DNA of 64,000 nt. It comes from Mycolicibacterium aubagnense (GTDB lineage: Bacteria; Actinomycetota; Actinomycetes; Mycobacteriales; Mycobacteriaceae). Made by a program: the position numbers and the translations under genes. Shown here piece by piece: positions 36,971 to 46,044 of the stretch. The stretch covers positions 3,286,001 to 3,350,000 of the forward strand of contig NZ_AP022577.1 in the NCBI RefSeq assembly GCF_010730955.1. The letters run 5' to 3'. The number at the start of each line of letters is the position of its first letter. The first letter of the stretch is position 1. Under the pieces are notes generated by a model. That model was not told the DNA's origin. It was given only the letters and a program-made list of their open reading frames with translations, and did no database searches.

Positions 36971-37600
36971 GTGACGACTCTCTCCGGCGCCAACAGATTC
37001 TGGATCAGCTTGACCGCCGGGCTCATTGTCGGCGCCGCGATCGGCGTACTGACAGATCGCTGGCCGGTGGGACTCCTCGCGGTCGTGATCACCACCGCGG
37101 CCGGCTACGTGATCTGGGCGCTCGCCGTGTTGTGGCGCATGAATCCCGAACGAACGAGGGCACACGCAGGCGAGGCCGATGTCGACGATGAGGTCGGCGA
37201 CATCGTGCTGCTCCTCATCCTGACCGCGAGCCTGACCGCCATCGGAATACTCCTGTGGTCCGCCAACGATGCCGACAAGGCCTCGTACGCGGGTCTGTCG
37301 CTGGCGGCGATACTCGCTGCCTGGGCCTCGCTCCACACCATGTACACGGCGCGCTACGCCCGGCTGTACTACGACGGCGACCCCGGTGGGATCGACTTCA
37401 ACAACCCCGGGGTCGATCCGCAGTACAGCGACTTCTACTACTTCTCGTTCAACCTCGGGATGACCTACCAGGTGTCCGATACCAACGTGACGACCTCGCA
37501 GATCCGGGCAGAAGTACTCCGGCATTGCCTGTTCAGTTACATCTACGGCACCGTCATCATCGCGTGCACGATCAATCTCGTCATCAACCTGGTCGGGTGA
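36971..37600 (+). CDS. DUF1345 membrane protein
   Basis: 209 aa from GTG 36971, picked because AAGGAG lies ten bases upstream; ATG 36962 would be too close. About four membrane helices: SLTAGLIVGAAIGVL, LLAVVITTAAGYVIWAL, IVLLLILTASLTAIGILL, and a C-terminal IYGTVIIACTINLVINL. The soluble stretch GGIDFNNPGVDPQYSDFYYFSFNLGMTYQVSDTNV is the DUF1345 signature. Function unknown. It sits 57 bp before the polyamine decarboxylase gene in the same direction. Confidence 0.82.
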   Translation: MTTLSGANRFWISLTAGLIVGAAIGVLTDRWPVGLLAVVITTAAGYVIWALAVLWRMNPERTRAHAGEADVDDEVGDIVLLLILTASLTAIGILLWSANDADKASYAGLSLAAILAAWASLHTMYTARYARLYYDGDPGGIDFNNPGVDPQYSDFYYFSFNLGMTYQVSDTNVTTSQIRAEVLRHCLFSYIYGTVIIACTINLVINLVG

Positions 37601-37657
37601 TTGTCATGCTGCTGCTTTGGCCAGCGGCGGCCGAATCAGTTGAGTAGTCTGCCGCCT

Positions 37658-38749
37658 GTGCCCAGTCGGCCGTATCTGACCATCGATCTCGAGACAGTAC
37701 GCAAGAACGTGCTCGGCCTCCGAGCCGCGCTGCCCACGGCCGAGATTCGGTACGCGGTGAAGGCCAACCCCGCTGAGCCGATTCTGCGACTGCTCGTGAA
37801 CCTCGGCTGCACCTTCGATGTCGCGTCGGTCGGTGAAGTCGACCTGTGCGCCGCGGCAGGCATCGACGGCGCCCTCATGACGTTCGGGAACCCGCTCAGG
37901 AAGCCCGCCGAGACCGCGTACGCGTTTGCGCGGGGTGTCCGGCGGTTCACCTTCGACACCGCGGCCGGGCTGCAGGCCATCGCCGAGAATGCGCCTGGGT
38001 CGGGCGTCGAGTGCCGCATCGCACCGGCGTTCCCATCGTCGGTGACACCGTTCGGGCACAAGTTCGGGTGCGCGCCCGAGGATGCGATCGAATTGTTGAC
38101 GCAGGCCCCACGGCTCGAGTTGCACGCGGACGGCGTGGCGTTCCACGTCGGCTCGCAGCAGCTCGACCCGAAGGCATGGGAGATCGGTATCCGTTGCGCA
38201 CGTGACATTTTCGAGGCCGTGCCCGGCCTGACGACACTCAACCTGGGCGGCGGCATCCCGGTCTCGTACGATGCGCGCGTACCCGGCGTCGGGGTCGTCG
38301 GCGACGCCATCGCCGACGCACTCGGGCAGCACTTCCCGGCGCTCCCCCACATCGTCATCGAACCGGGACGCGCGGTCGTCGGCTCGGCCGGGACGCTCTC
38401 CTGCGAAGTCGTGTCGGTGCGGACCGGCACCGACGGCAGCCGCTGGGTGTACCTGGACATCGGCCGCTACGGCGGGCTGGCCGAAACCGAGAACGAATAC
38501 ATCCGGTACCGGCTGCGCACCAAGCGCGATGGCGATCCCGTCGACGACGCAGTCGTCGCCGGCCCCACGTGCGATGGTGACGACGTGCTGTATCGGCGGT
38601 ATCCGCTGCCGGTGACGCTGCGCGCGGGCGATCTGGTCGAGATCGATTCGGCCGGTGCCTATACGACGAGCTACTCATCGTCGTTCAATGGATTTGCATG
38701 CTTGACAACGGAGTTCGTGGAGGTCACTGATGCAGTCACAACCGGGTAG
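37658..38749 (+). CDS. Fold-III PLP decarboxylase (ornithine/lysine decarboxylase type)
   Basis: 363 aa from GTG 37658. Alanine-racemase-fold decarboxylase making putrescine or cadaverine. Seen: RYAVKANPAEP with PLP Lys35, VASVGEVDL, VAFHVGSQQ, LNLGGGIPVSYD, VIEPGRAVVGSAG, and GPTCDGDDVL with Cys305 plus DSAGAYTTSY, the active-site pair of eukaryotic-type ornithine decarboxylases. Shorter than the eukaryotic enzyme (about 420-460 aa). The 3' end overlaps the SpeD-SpeE gene by 20 bp, giving a compact putrescine-to-spermidine operon. Ornithine versus lysine preference is uncertain. Confidence 0.88.
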   Translation: MPSRPYLTIDLETVRKNVLGLRAALPTAEIRYAVKANPAEPILRLLVNLGCTFDVASVGEVDLCAAAGIDGALMTFGNPLRKPAETAYAFARGVRRFTFDTAAGLQAIAENAPGSGVECRIAPAFPSSVTPFGHKFGCAPEDAIELLTQAPRLELHADGVAFHVGSQQLDPKAWEIGIRCARDIFEAVPGLTTLNLGGGIPVSYDARVPGVGVVGDAIADALGQHFPALPHIVIEPGRAVVGSAGTLSCEVVSVRTGTDGSRWVYLDIGRYGGLAETENEYIRYRLRTKRDGDPVDDAVVAGPTCDGDDVLYRRYPLPVTLRAGDLVEIDSAGAYTTSYSSSFNGFACLTTEFVEVTDAVTTG

Positions 38750-39965
38750 CAGCTTCGCGGGCTGTCACGTACTGGCCGAGTTCACGGGTGTCGATCCCGA
38801 GCTGGCCAACGACCGCGTGCGGTTGCGCCACCTGTTGCGTAACGCCGTCGAGCGCGCCGGAGCCACCGTGTGCGACATGGTGGACAAGCGCTTCGAGCCG
38901 TACGGCGTGACGGTGCTGGCGTTGCTGGCCGAGTCGCACGCGTCGATTCACAGCTACCCCGAGCGCGGCGCGATGTTCGTCGACGTCTTCACCTGCGGTG
39001 AGTCTGCCGATGCCGAGGAGGCCGTCCGGCTACTGCGGCAGGCCGTGGGCGCGGCAGATGCCCACGTCCACACCGTGTTTCGCGGAGCAGGCAAACAGAT
39101 CGTCGAGCCGATGGCACCGGGCATCACGCGCACCTGGCAGCTGACCGACGTGCTGTGCGACGTCCATACCGAGTTTCAGCATCTGGTGATCGGCCGCACA
39201 GAGCAGGGCATCTCGCTGTTCAGCGACTCGGACCGCCAGAGCACCGAATTCAGTCAGCTCGTCTATCACGAGGCGCTGATGGTGCCCGCGATGCTGCTGA
39301 CCGAGACGATCGATCGGGTGCTGATCATCGGCTCCGGCGAGGGCGTGGCCAGCCAGCTGGCCGTAGCCGCCGGGGCCACCCACGTCGACCACGTCGACAT
39401 CGACCGAGGGGCCGTCCGGCTCTGCGCCGAACATCTGCCCTACGGCTACACGCCCCATGAATTGGCAAAGGCCGAAGCCGGACTCGGCCCCGTCAGGGTG
39501 CACTACACCGACGGATACGAGTTCGTCGCCAACCACACCGGCCCGAGGTACGACGTCGTCGTCATCGATCTACCGGATGAGCGCACCGAGCCCGCCCAGC
39601 ACAACCGCCTCTACGGCGCGGACTTCATGAAGCTATGCGGCGACATCGGCGTCATCGTCGTCGGCCAGGCGGGCTGCCCCACGCTCTGGCGCAACGAGAC
39701 GCTGATCCGGTCGTGGGAGCGCTTCGGCGAAACCTTCAGCACCGTGGTCTATTTCGGCAGCGATGAGCACGAGTGGGCGTTCCTGTCAGGTACCGCCGAG
39801 GCGCTCGAGGACCCGCTGACCACGATGACGGCGCGGCTGGAGACGCTGCCGTACCGGTGTCAGACGATCGATGCGGCAGCGCTCGCAGCGGCGACGACTC
39901 CGCCGATGTCATTGCGGCCGAATCGGATCGGCCTGGGAGCCGGCGCACCGGAGTACGCCGACTAG
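38730..39965 (+). CDS. Fused S-adenosylmethionine decarboxylase - spermidine synthase
   Basis: 411 aa, GGAGG before ATG 38730. Residues about 8-115 are a bacterial SpeD: LLAESHASIHSYPERG with self-cleavage expected at Glu68-Ser69 (pyruvoyl), His74 and Cys89. These spacings (5 and 20 residues from the Ser) equal those of the Thermotoga enzyme as remembered. Residues about 130-380 are an aminopropyltransferase: VLIIGSGEGVASQLAVA, VDIDRGAVRLC, and VVIDLPDERTEPAQHNRLYG. One polypeptide would make decarboxylated AdoMet and use it to turn putrescine into spermidine. Co-translated with the upstream decarboxylase. Confidence 0.88.
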   Translation: MQSQPGSSFAGCHVLAEFTGVDPELANDRVRLRHLLRNAVERAGATVCDMVDKRFEPYGVTVLALLAESHASIHSYPERGAMFVDVFTCGESADAEEAVRLLRQAVGAADAHVHTVFRGAGKQIVEPMAPGITRTWQLTDVLCDVHTEFQHLVIGRTEQGISLFSDSDRQSTEFSQLVYHEALMVPAMLLTETIDRVLIIGSGEGVASQLAVAAGATHVDHVDIDRGAVRLCAEHLPYGYTPHELAKAEAGLGPVRVHYTDGYEFVANHTGPRYDVVVIDLPDERTEPAQHNRLYGADFMKLCGDIGVIVVGQAGCPTLWRNETLIRSWERFGETFSTVVYFGSDEHEWAFLSGTAEALEDPLTTMTARLETLPYRCQTIDAAALAAATTPPMSLRPNRIGLGAGAPEYAD

Positions 39966-39975
39966 AGTCGGCGCC

Positions 39976-40458
39976 ATGCGACTCGTCGGTACAGCCATCG
40001 CCATGGCAGGTGCGCTCACGTTACTCGGACCGATATCAACCGCGTCCGCCGACGCGGCGAGCCCTTTCGACGTATCTGACCCCACCGTCGGCCGGCTTGA
40101 CCCGGCCTTATTGGCAGCCATCCAGCACGCGGCCACCGCGGCAGCCGCCGAGGGGATCCCCATGACGATCACCTCGGGCTGGCGCACTCCCGAGTTCCAG
40201 CAGCAACTACTCGATGACGCGATCCAGACCTACGGCAGTTACAGCGCTGCGCGGCAATACGTTCAGACGCCACAGCAGTCCAAGCACGTCAGCGGCCAGG
40301 CCGTCGATATCGGCGGCAAGAGCGCCGACACGTGGCTGATCGCCAACGGTGCACGGTTCGGTCTGTGTCAGATCTACGCCAACGAACTCTGGCACTTCGA
40401 GTTGGCCACCGACGCCCATGGGGACTGCCCTCCGTTGCTTCCCAACGCTGCCAGCTGA
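39976..40458 (+). CDS. Secreted M15/VanY-type D,D-carboxypeptidase
   Basis: 160 aa, starting ATG 39976 just 10 bp after the SpeD-SpeE stop. Signal peptide RLVGTAIAMAGALTLLGPISTASA with cleavage near 26. The peptidase motifs are complete: ITSGWRTPEFQQQLL, SKHVSGQAVDIGG (SxHxxGxAxD zinc site), and ELWHFEL (WHxE with zinc His). It would trim D-Ala from peptidoglycan stem peptides. The single-domain small size is normal for mycobacterial family members. Its function seems unrelated to the polyamine genes despite close spacing. Confidence 0.87.
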   Translation: MRLVGTAIAMAGALTLLGPISTASADAASPFDVSDPTVGRLDPALLAAIQHAATAAAAEGIPMTITSGWRTPEFQQQLLDDAIQTYGSYSAARQYVQTPQQSKHVSGQAVDIGGKSADTWLIANGARFGLCQIYANELWHFELATDAHGDCPPLLPNAAS

Positions 40459-41694
40459 TCAGCCGGCAGGTGCCGGCGCCGTGGTGGCGACTGGCGCCGA
40501 CGAGCGGGTAAGGCCAAGTGCGACAGTGATTTCCAATACCGCCTCGGGATCGTCCAGGCGGTCGCCGTAGAAGTCGCGCAACTGGGTCATCCGGTAACGC
40601 ACTGTCTGCGGGTGCACGAACAGCGACTCGGCGACGGCGTCCCGGCGGCCGAGGTGCAAGACCCAAGCCCGCAGCGTTTCCTCGAGCCGTTCGGCCGTAC
40701 TGGGACGCAACCCGGCGAGCGGCGCCAGCACGCGCCGTCGCAGATCGCCGACGGCGTCGTGGTCGGCACTGAGCACCAGGTCGACGAGGTGCTCTTCGGT
40801 GTCGACGACACCGGAGCCACCTGCTGCCAGGGCACGGGTGCGCATCGCGCGCAGGTAGGAGGATTTCACCTGCCACCATTGACGCGAGGGTCCGACAATC
40901 ACGCGGCTGCCGGTCATGGCGTCGAGGACCCGCTGACGCTGCTGACCGTCGGCGTCGGGTACGAGCACCACGGCCAGCGATTCACCGGCATCCACCTCCG
41001 ACACGTCAACACTCGTGTGGAGGGTTTCCTGGGCGAAAAGGACTGACAGCTTCCGGGTTTCAACCTCGGGCAGCAGCACGGCGCTCAGAGTCTTCGGCGG
41101 CTTCCAGTCGGCCTGCTCGGCACTGGCGAGCAACTGGTTCAATGGCGCGCCCGCCAACAATTCCGCGGCGAGCCGGTCGAGGTGGCGTTGTCGGACCCGG
41201 CCGGCGGCGGCGAGCTCATCGGCGTGGCCCGACACGCTGGCCGCCGACAGTTCATCGATGAACGCGAACACCATTTCGGCGAACCGCGCAGTGGTCGCCG
41301 CCGACAGTCCTGCTGCGACCGCGGTGGCCGACAGCTCTCGCCATGCCACTCGAGCGCCGACCCGGTAGGCCGAGAGCAGTGCATCGATCGAACGGCCGGT
41401 GCGGGCCTCTCCCCGACCCAGGTCGTAGGCACCGTCGAGCGCCGGAGACAGTCTGGGTCCCGCGTCGGTGCCGTGGGACCGGGTGGTCAGGCGCAAGAAG
41501 GCACCCAGCGCCAGCTGCACCGCGTTCTCGATGGTCTGCCCCATCGGACCACTGAACGCGTCGGTGTAGCTCGGCACCTCGGCCGTGACTGCCGCGACGG
41601 TCCGCTCAGCCATGTGTGGCAACACCCGTTCCAGGGCCCCGACTATCTCCTCGTCGAGGTCCAGACCACTGAACCGGGCAGCGGGATCCGTCAC
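40459..41694 (-). CDS. PucR/CdaR-type transcriptional regulator
   Basis: 411 aa. The C-terminal helix-turn-helix AVAESLFVHPQTVRYRMTQLRDFYGD is the PucR_HTH (HTH_30) domain. A GGDEF-like middle (LSAVLLPEVETRKL) and an N-terminal helical RsbRD-type domain (AFLRLTTRSHGT, DALLSAYRVGARVAWREL) complete the CdaR architecture. It is divergent from the DesA3 reductase gene with only 85 bp between starts, so it most likely controls the desaturase operon. Ligand unknown. Confidence 0.87.
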   Translation of the reverse strand: MTDPAARFSGLDLDEEIVGALERVLPHMAERTVAAVTAEVPSYTDAFSGPMGQTIENAVQLALGAFLRLTTRSHGTDAGPRLSPALDGAYDLGRGEARTGRSIDALLSAYRVGARVAWRELSATAVAAGLSAATTARFAEMVFAFIDELSAASVSGHADELAAAGRVRQRHLDRLAAELLAGAPLNQLLASAEQADWKPPKTLSAVLLPEVETRKLSVLFAQETLHTSVDVSEVDAGESLAVVLVPDADGQQRQRVLDAMTGSRVIVGPSRQWWQVKSSYLRAMRTRALAAGGSGVVDTEEHLVDLVLSADHDAVGDLRRRVLAPLAGLRPSTAERLEETLRAWVLHLGRRDAVAESLFVHPQTVRYRMTQLRDFYGDRLDDPEAVLEITVALGLTRSSAPVATTAPAPAG

Positions 41695-41697
41695 AAC

Positions 41698-41712
41698 TGT
41701 TCTTTACGAACA
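41698..41712. promoter_or_regulatory. Inverted repeat in the PucR/desA3-operon promoter
   Basis: TGTTC-TTTAC-GAACA lies 3 bp upstream of the PucR start and 68 bp upstream of the reductase start. It is the only clear dyad in the divergent promoter gap, so it is a candidate binding site for the regulator. Arms of 5 bp are short; moderate support only. Confidence 0.4.
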
Positions 41713-41779
41713 AAACACTGCGGATATCTCACCCCCACAGCATAGGACTTTGTTTCCCTCATTCAGGGAGGCTAAGAGC

Positions 41780-42871
41780 ATGACCACGACATCAGTTCGC
41801 CCGACCGCTGCGGGGTTGCGCCGGCGTGTGCTCGAGCTGGCCGAGCGGATCACCACCCCACTGCTGCCCGGCGACTACCTCGACCTCGTCGCACCACTGC
41901 GTTCCGGAGCCCCCCTGCGTGGACGCATCATCGCGGTACTTCCCGAGACACGCGACTGCGTCACCGTGACGATCAAGCCCGGCAACGGCTGGCAGTCACA
42001 CATCCCCGGCCAGTACGTCCGCATCGGCATCGACGTCGACGGGGTACGCCAATGGCGCACCTACTCGCTGACCTCACATACCGATCGCCCGGACGGGCAC
42101 ATCGCGATCACCGTGAAAGCCATCGCAGACGGGACGGTCAGCAACTATCTGGTGCATCGTGCAACCGTCGGCACGCTGGTGCACCTCGACCAGGCCGCCG
42201 GCGACTTCGTCCTTCCGGCCTCGGTACCCGACAGGCTGCTGTTCGTCTCCGCCGGCAGCGGCATCACGCCGATCATGGGCATCCTGCGCAACCTCGCCGA
42301 CGACGCGGACACCGATGCCGTGGTCGTGCACAGCGCGCCCACTGCCGACGACATGATCTTCGCCGGTGAGCTGCGCCAACTGGCCGCGCACGGCCGGATC
42401 CGGCTCATCGAGATCCACACCGCCACCGACGGACGGCTCGACATGACGCGCCTGCAGGAACTGGTCGGCGACCTCGCCGGCCGCCACACCTGGGCGTGCG
42501 GACCTGCCGGACTACTCGATGCGCTGCAACAACATTGGACCGAGCACGGCGTGGCCGACCGGTTGCACACCGAGCGCTTCCGCGCCGAAGTTCTCACCAC
42601 CGGCGACGGCGGCACCGTGACATTCACCAAGAGCGGCACGACCACCGAGGCTGCCGGCGATCAGACGCTGCTCGACACCGGAGAAGCCGCCGGCGTCCTG
42701 ATGCCCTCGGGCTGCCGGATGGGCGTGTGCTTCGGCTGCGTCGTCCCCCTCCGCCGAGGGACCGTGCGCGACGTGCGCACGGGCGACGTCACCACCGCCG
42801 TCGAAGGAGACGGCGTCGTGATCCAAACCTGCATCAGCGCAGCCGCGGGCGCCTGTGCCCTAGACATATGA
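41780..42871 (+). CDS. Ferredoxin-NAD(P)H reductase partner of DesA3
   Basis: 363 aa. Three modules: FAD domain with RTYSLTSHTD, NAD domain with LLFVSAGSGITPIMGIL and HTWACGPAGLLDAL, and a C-terminal plant-type 2Fe-2S ferredoxin with CRMGVCFGC plus a later Cys (IQTCISA). This is the Rv3230c type of electron donor for stearoyl-CoA desaturase. GGGAGG upstream fixes ATG 41780. The desaturase gene follows 40 bp later. Regulated probably by the divergent PucR protein. Confidence 0.9.
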   Translation: MTTTSVRPTAAGLRRRVLELAERITTPLLPGDYLDLVAPLRSGAPLRGRIIAVLPETRDCVTVTIKPGNGWQSHIPGQYVRIGIDVDGVRQWRTYSLTSHTDRPDGHIAITVKAIADGTVSNYLVHRATVGTLVHLDQAAGDFVLPASVPDRLLFVSAGSGITPIMGILRNLADDADTDAVVVHSAPTADDMIFAGELRQLAAHGRIRLIEIHTATDGRLDMTRLQELVGDLAGRHTWACGPAGLLDALQQHWTEHGVADRLHTERFRAEVLTTGDGGTVTFTKSGTTTEAAGDQTLLDTGEAAGVLMPSGCRMGVCFGCVVPLRRGTVRDVRTGDVTTAVEGDGVVIQTCISAAAGACALDI

Positions 42872-42911
42872 GTCATCTGACCAATCCGCTCTTCGCACAA
42901 GGAGTTACGCC

Positions 42912-44072
42912 ATGACTGCCCTGCAACGCAAACTCAACAACCCCGTCGCGCACCTCACCGAGGCCGACATCGAGAACATCGGCATCGAACTCGACGCGAT
43001 CCGCGCCGACGTCATCGCCAGCCGCGGCGAACAAGACGCCGCCTACATCCGCAAAGTCATCGCCGGCCAGCGCAAGCTCGAATTGACCAGCCGCGCCGTA
43101 CTGCTGTTCTCGCTGTTCCCACCGGCATGGATCGCCGGCACCGCCGGACTCGCCGTGTCGAAAATCATCGACAACATGGAGATCGGCCACAACGTGATGC
43201 ACGGCCAGTGGGACTGGATGCGCGACCCGAAGATCCACTCGACGACCTGGGAATGGGACAGCGCCTCGCCCGCCGAGATGTGGAAGCACTCCCACAACGA
43301 GCTGCACCACACGTACACCAACGTGCTCGGCAAGGACCAGGACCTCGGCTACGGCATCATGCGCGTCGACGAAGACCAGCGGTGGACCCCCTTCTACCTG
43401 ATGCAACCGCTCACCAACTTCGTCAATGCCTGCTTCTTCCAATACGGCATCGCTGCCTACGACCTGCAGATCGGCCGCTATCTGAAAGGCAAGACCGACA
43501 AGGAAGTGTTCCGCCGTCAGGGCAAGGAAGTGCTTGCCAAGACCGGCCGACAGGCACTGAAAGACTATGTCCTGCACCCACTTCTGTCCGGTCCGTCGGC
43601 ACTCACCACCCTCACCGCGAATCTGACCGCCAACCTCATCCGCAATTTGTGGACCCACTCGGTCATCATGTGCGGGCACTTCCCCGAAGGGGTCCAGACG
43701 TACGAGAAGACGTCGATCGACGGCGAGACCCGCGGTCAGTGGTACCTGCGGCAGATGCTCGGCTCGGCCAACATCTCCGGTGGACGCTGGATGCATTTCA
43801 TGACCGGCAACCTGTCCTTCCAGATCGAGCATCATCTGTTTCCCGATCTGCCCAGCAATCGCTATCAGGAAATCGCACCGCAGGTCGAGGCACTGTTCGA
43901 GCGCTACGACCTGACTTATGTCAGTGGCTCGCTGCCGAAACAGGTTGGGTCAGCGTGGAAAAAGGTGTTCCGGCTCTCCCTGCCCAACCGATTCGCGACG
44001 ATGCGCCTGCCGCGCCTCGGGCTGACCCGGGCACCGAAGGCCACGCCGGAATTGTCGACGGCAGCCGCGTAG
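42912..44072 (+). CDS. desA3: Acyl-CoA desaturase, DesA3-like
   Basis: 386 aa membrane di-iron desaturase. Three His boxes: GHNVMHGQW (His93-97), HSHNELHHTY (His128-133) and FQIEHHLFPD near 303. Hydrophobic spans lie around 60-85 and 210-230. This matches the M. tuberculosis DesA3 stearoyl-CoA delta-9 desaturase that makes oleate; the gene pair order reductase-desaturase is also the same. ATG 42912 follows an AAGGAG at 42899. Confidence 0.9.
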   Translation: MTALQRKLNNPVAHLTEADIENIGIELDAIRADVIASRGEQDAAYIRKVIAGQRKLELTSRAVLLFSLFPPAWIAGTAGLAVSKIIDNMEIGHNVMHGQWDWMRDPKIHSTTWEWDSASPAEMWKHSHNELHHTYTNVLGKDQDLGYGIMRVDEDQRWTPFYLMQPLTNFVNACFFQYGIAAYDLQIGRYLKGKTDKEVFRRQGKEVLAKTGRQALKDYVLHPLLSGPSALTTLTANLTANLIRNLWTHSVIMCGHFPEGVQTYEKTSIDGETRGQWYLRQMLGSANISGGRWMHFMTGNLSFQIEHHLFPDLPSNRYQEIAPQVEALFERYDLTYVSGSLPKQVGSAWKKVFRLSLPNRFATMRLPRLGLTRAPKATPELSTAAA

Positions 44073-44100
44073 CAGTTCACTGCGAATCCTGTTGTCACCG

Positions 44101-44883
44101 TCAGATGTTCATGTGATCGATGAGTGCCTGGGCTTCGTCATAGGACATTGCCGCGGGAGTCGGGGCACCGGTGGCGTACGCCGTCACGGCTGAAGCGGCC
44201 GCTGTGATGGCGATGCGGAACGGCAGTGACCCGGTGCTGACCCGTCGGACACCCAGTTCGCGGAGCCGCTGAAATGAGAGTTCGGCCAGAAGGTTGAGCG
44301 GGGTTTGTCCGAGGGTGGTGACGAGTTGCTCGATCAGGTGCTCGTCGCGAAGACCCGGCACGAAGACGCCGTCCGCGCCGGCGTCCACGTAGGCCAGCGC
44401 TCGTTGCGTGGTGTCCTCCGTCGCGAGATGGAGCCAGTACGTATCCACTCGAGCGTTGACGAACACGTTCGGCGCAGCGCCCTTGAACGCTGAGATCAGC
44501 GCGCACTGCCCGTCGAGCGCCGCGAGGTGGTCGCCGCGGCCATCCTCGATGTTGACGCCCGCAATCCCGATGGCGGTCAGCTCAACGGCCAATTCTGCCG
44601 GGTCCATGCCGAAGCCGGCCTCGATGTCGACGGTCACCGGAATTGGCAGGCGCGCCAAGGACTTTGCGAGGGCAAGAGTTTGCGACCCGGTGACACCCGT
44701 AGCGTCAGAGAGCCCGTGGGATGCGGCGACGCCGAGGCTTGTGGTGCCGACGGCAGAGAAACCCGCGCGGACGAACGCCGCTGCCGACGCGAAGTCCCAC
44801 GCGTTCGGCAACAGCAGCGGTTCGTCGGTGTGATGCAAGTTTGCGAACTGGCGAGCTTTCTCAGCTTGCGCTTGGGCGTCCAT
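44101..44883 (-). CDS. Isocitrate lyase / PEP mutase-family protein
   Basis: 260 aa TIM-barrel. LLLPNAWDFASAAAFVRAGFSAVGTTSLGVAASHG is the family opening. TVDIEAGFGMDPAELA and GIAGVNIEDGR carry the Mg-binding acids, and NARVDTYWL is the third block. The Cys loop of isocitrate lyase (KKCGH) is missing, as in the PEP mutase/2-methylisocitrate-lyase-like branch, so the reaction is probably a C-C or P-C lyase of unknown substrate, cytoplasmic. The 306 bp beyond it (44884-45189) contain no gene I can support. Confidence 0.83.
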   Translation of the reverse strand: MDAQAQAEKARQFANLHHTDEPLLLPNAWDFASAAAFVRAGFSAVGTTSLGVAASHGLSDATGVTGSQTLALAKSLARLPIPVTVDIEAGFGMDPAELAVELTAIGIAGVNIEDGRGDHLAALDGQCALISAFKGAAPNVFVNARVDTYWLHLATEDTTQRALAYVDAGADGVFVPGLRDEHLIEQLVTTLGQTPLNLLAELSFQRLRELGVRRVSTGSLPFRIAITAAASAVTAYATGAPTPAAMSYDEAQALIDHMNI

Positions 44884-45189
44884 CGCTCCATTCTGGCGGG
44901 AGTAGTCATGCCGGGCACGCCGCGGGCCGGCTACCGCACCTCAACCGATGTGCCCGCCCAGCGAAGCGGTGATCAGCGCGGGTGGCGAGTAGGAAACGAA
45001 CACATTCGCCCGTTCTTGGGCCGTCAAGTTTCGTCGGGCCCATAGCCGCCGATATCCCTGGCGAGACAACGCAATCCACGAAGTCACGCGCGAACTCGTC
45101 GCCACCCGCTGGTTGTGTACAACCATGACCGTTGCAAATCCTCTCGATATGAACTGAAACTGCCGTCTATCAGATGCAGCCAAAACTGT
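44884..45189. other. 306-bp stretch with no supported gene
   Basis: Lies between two minus-strand genes. An 80-codon minus-strand frame (44941-45183) has no ribosome site, no family resemblance and a composition like random high-GC sequence. I see no clear hairpin or repeat. Confidence 0.5.
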
Positions 45190-45777
45190 TCAGGGACAGT
45201 GATGTTCGTTGGTGGCTCGGGTCGCGCCGAGTCGGTCGTAGACCTGCCACCAGATGGCTTCGTGAGCGCTTACCGACAATCGGCCCTGATCACGCCAGCG
45301 GTCTGCGGACAGAAGCATGCCCACCAGTACTTTCAGCTCGGCGTATTCCGCTTCGAGTTGTTCGTCTGGTCGGCCCGCGAACCGCGTGACGCAGCATGTC
45401 CGGATCTGAGCGTGCGATCGTGCGACTCGGACGAAGAGCGCGGCCCCGACTCCCAGCCACACCATGGTCGTGATGGCGAACTGCACCCAGGATGCCTCGG
45501 CGCCCAGCAGAATCAGGCAAAACAGCCACAGGACGGCACCCCATGTCGGCCATGCCCGCCACGCGCGCAACCATCGGCGCTCGACACTGTCGATGCCAGG
45601 TGGGTACAGCACCAACAAATAGCGTGTGACGCCGTAGCGGCTGGGTGAGACGCTCAACGAACCCCACACAAAATCACCGTCCACCAGGCGTGTCCACCAT
45701 CCCCTGGCGGCGGGCGCCCAACCAGGCAGCGGCTGGGGCCAGCGATCACCACCGTCCCCGCAGTGCGGGTTCTCCAT
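45190..45777 (-). CDS. Small membrane protein, DUF6611-like
   Basis: 195 aa from ATG 45777; the frame continues to 45867 but with Arg-rich, unlikely residues. GDFVWGSLSVSPSRYGVTRYLLVLYPPGIDSVERRWLRAWRAWPTWG matches a mycobacterial membrane-protein family I associate with DUF6611. Two hydrophobic spans follow (VLWLFCLILLGAE and FAITTMVWLGVGAALFV). The C-terminus is soluble and helical. Function unknown. Divergent from the DUF2254 gene. Confidence 0.65.
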   Translation of the reverse strand: MENPHCGDGGDRWPQPLPGWAPAARGWWTRLVDGDFVWGSLSVSPSRYGVTRYLLVLYPPGIDSVERRWLRAWRAWPTWGAVLWLFCLILLGAEASWVQFAITTMVWLGVGAALFVRVARSHAQIRTCCVTRFAGRPDEQLEAEYAELKVLVGMLLSADRWRDQGRLSVSAHEAIWWQVYDRLGATRATNEHHCP

Positions 45778-46044
45778 GAGTATCCGGTTTACTCGCTCGC
45801 CGGAGTCGCGGACGCGTTGCTTACGGAATCCGTACACATCCTGGCGGTCGCCACTGTCACAAATCACGTCGCGTCAACGTTCGGACCAGTCCAGCAACTG
45901 GCCGTCAGGACACGGTATTGACGTCTCAAAGCGGCCTCGTGGTCGAAGCCGCGGAATCTTTACGATTCGTTGACGCCGACAAGCCTCGCGCCGAGCGGGC
46001 CAACGGTGTTGGATCGCAGCCATGGTGCTCAGGCGACGGCCCTG

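Noticed and set aside
35717..37525. 602-codon antisense frame opposite the serine hydrolase and DUF1345 genes.
   Set aside because: Composition is His/Gly/Arg/Val-rich shadow sequence with no motifs, while both plus-strand genes have signatures and start sites.
44941..45183. 80-codon minus-strand frame between the PEP-mutase-like and membrane protein genes.
   Set aside because: No ribosome site, no recognisable domain, unusual composition for a real gene here.
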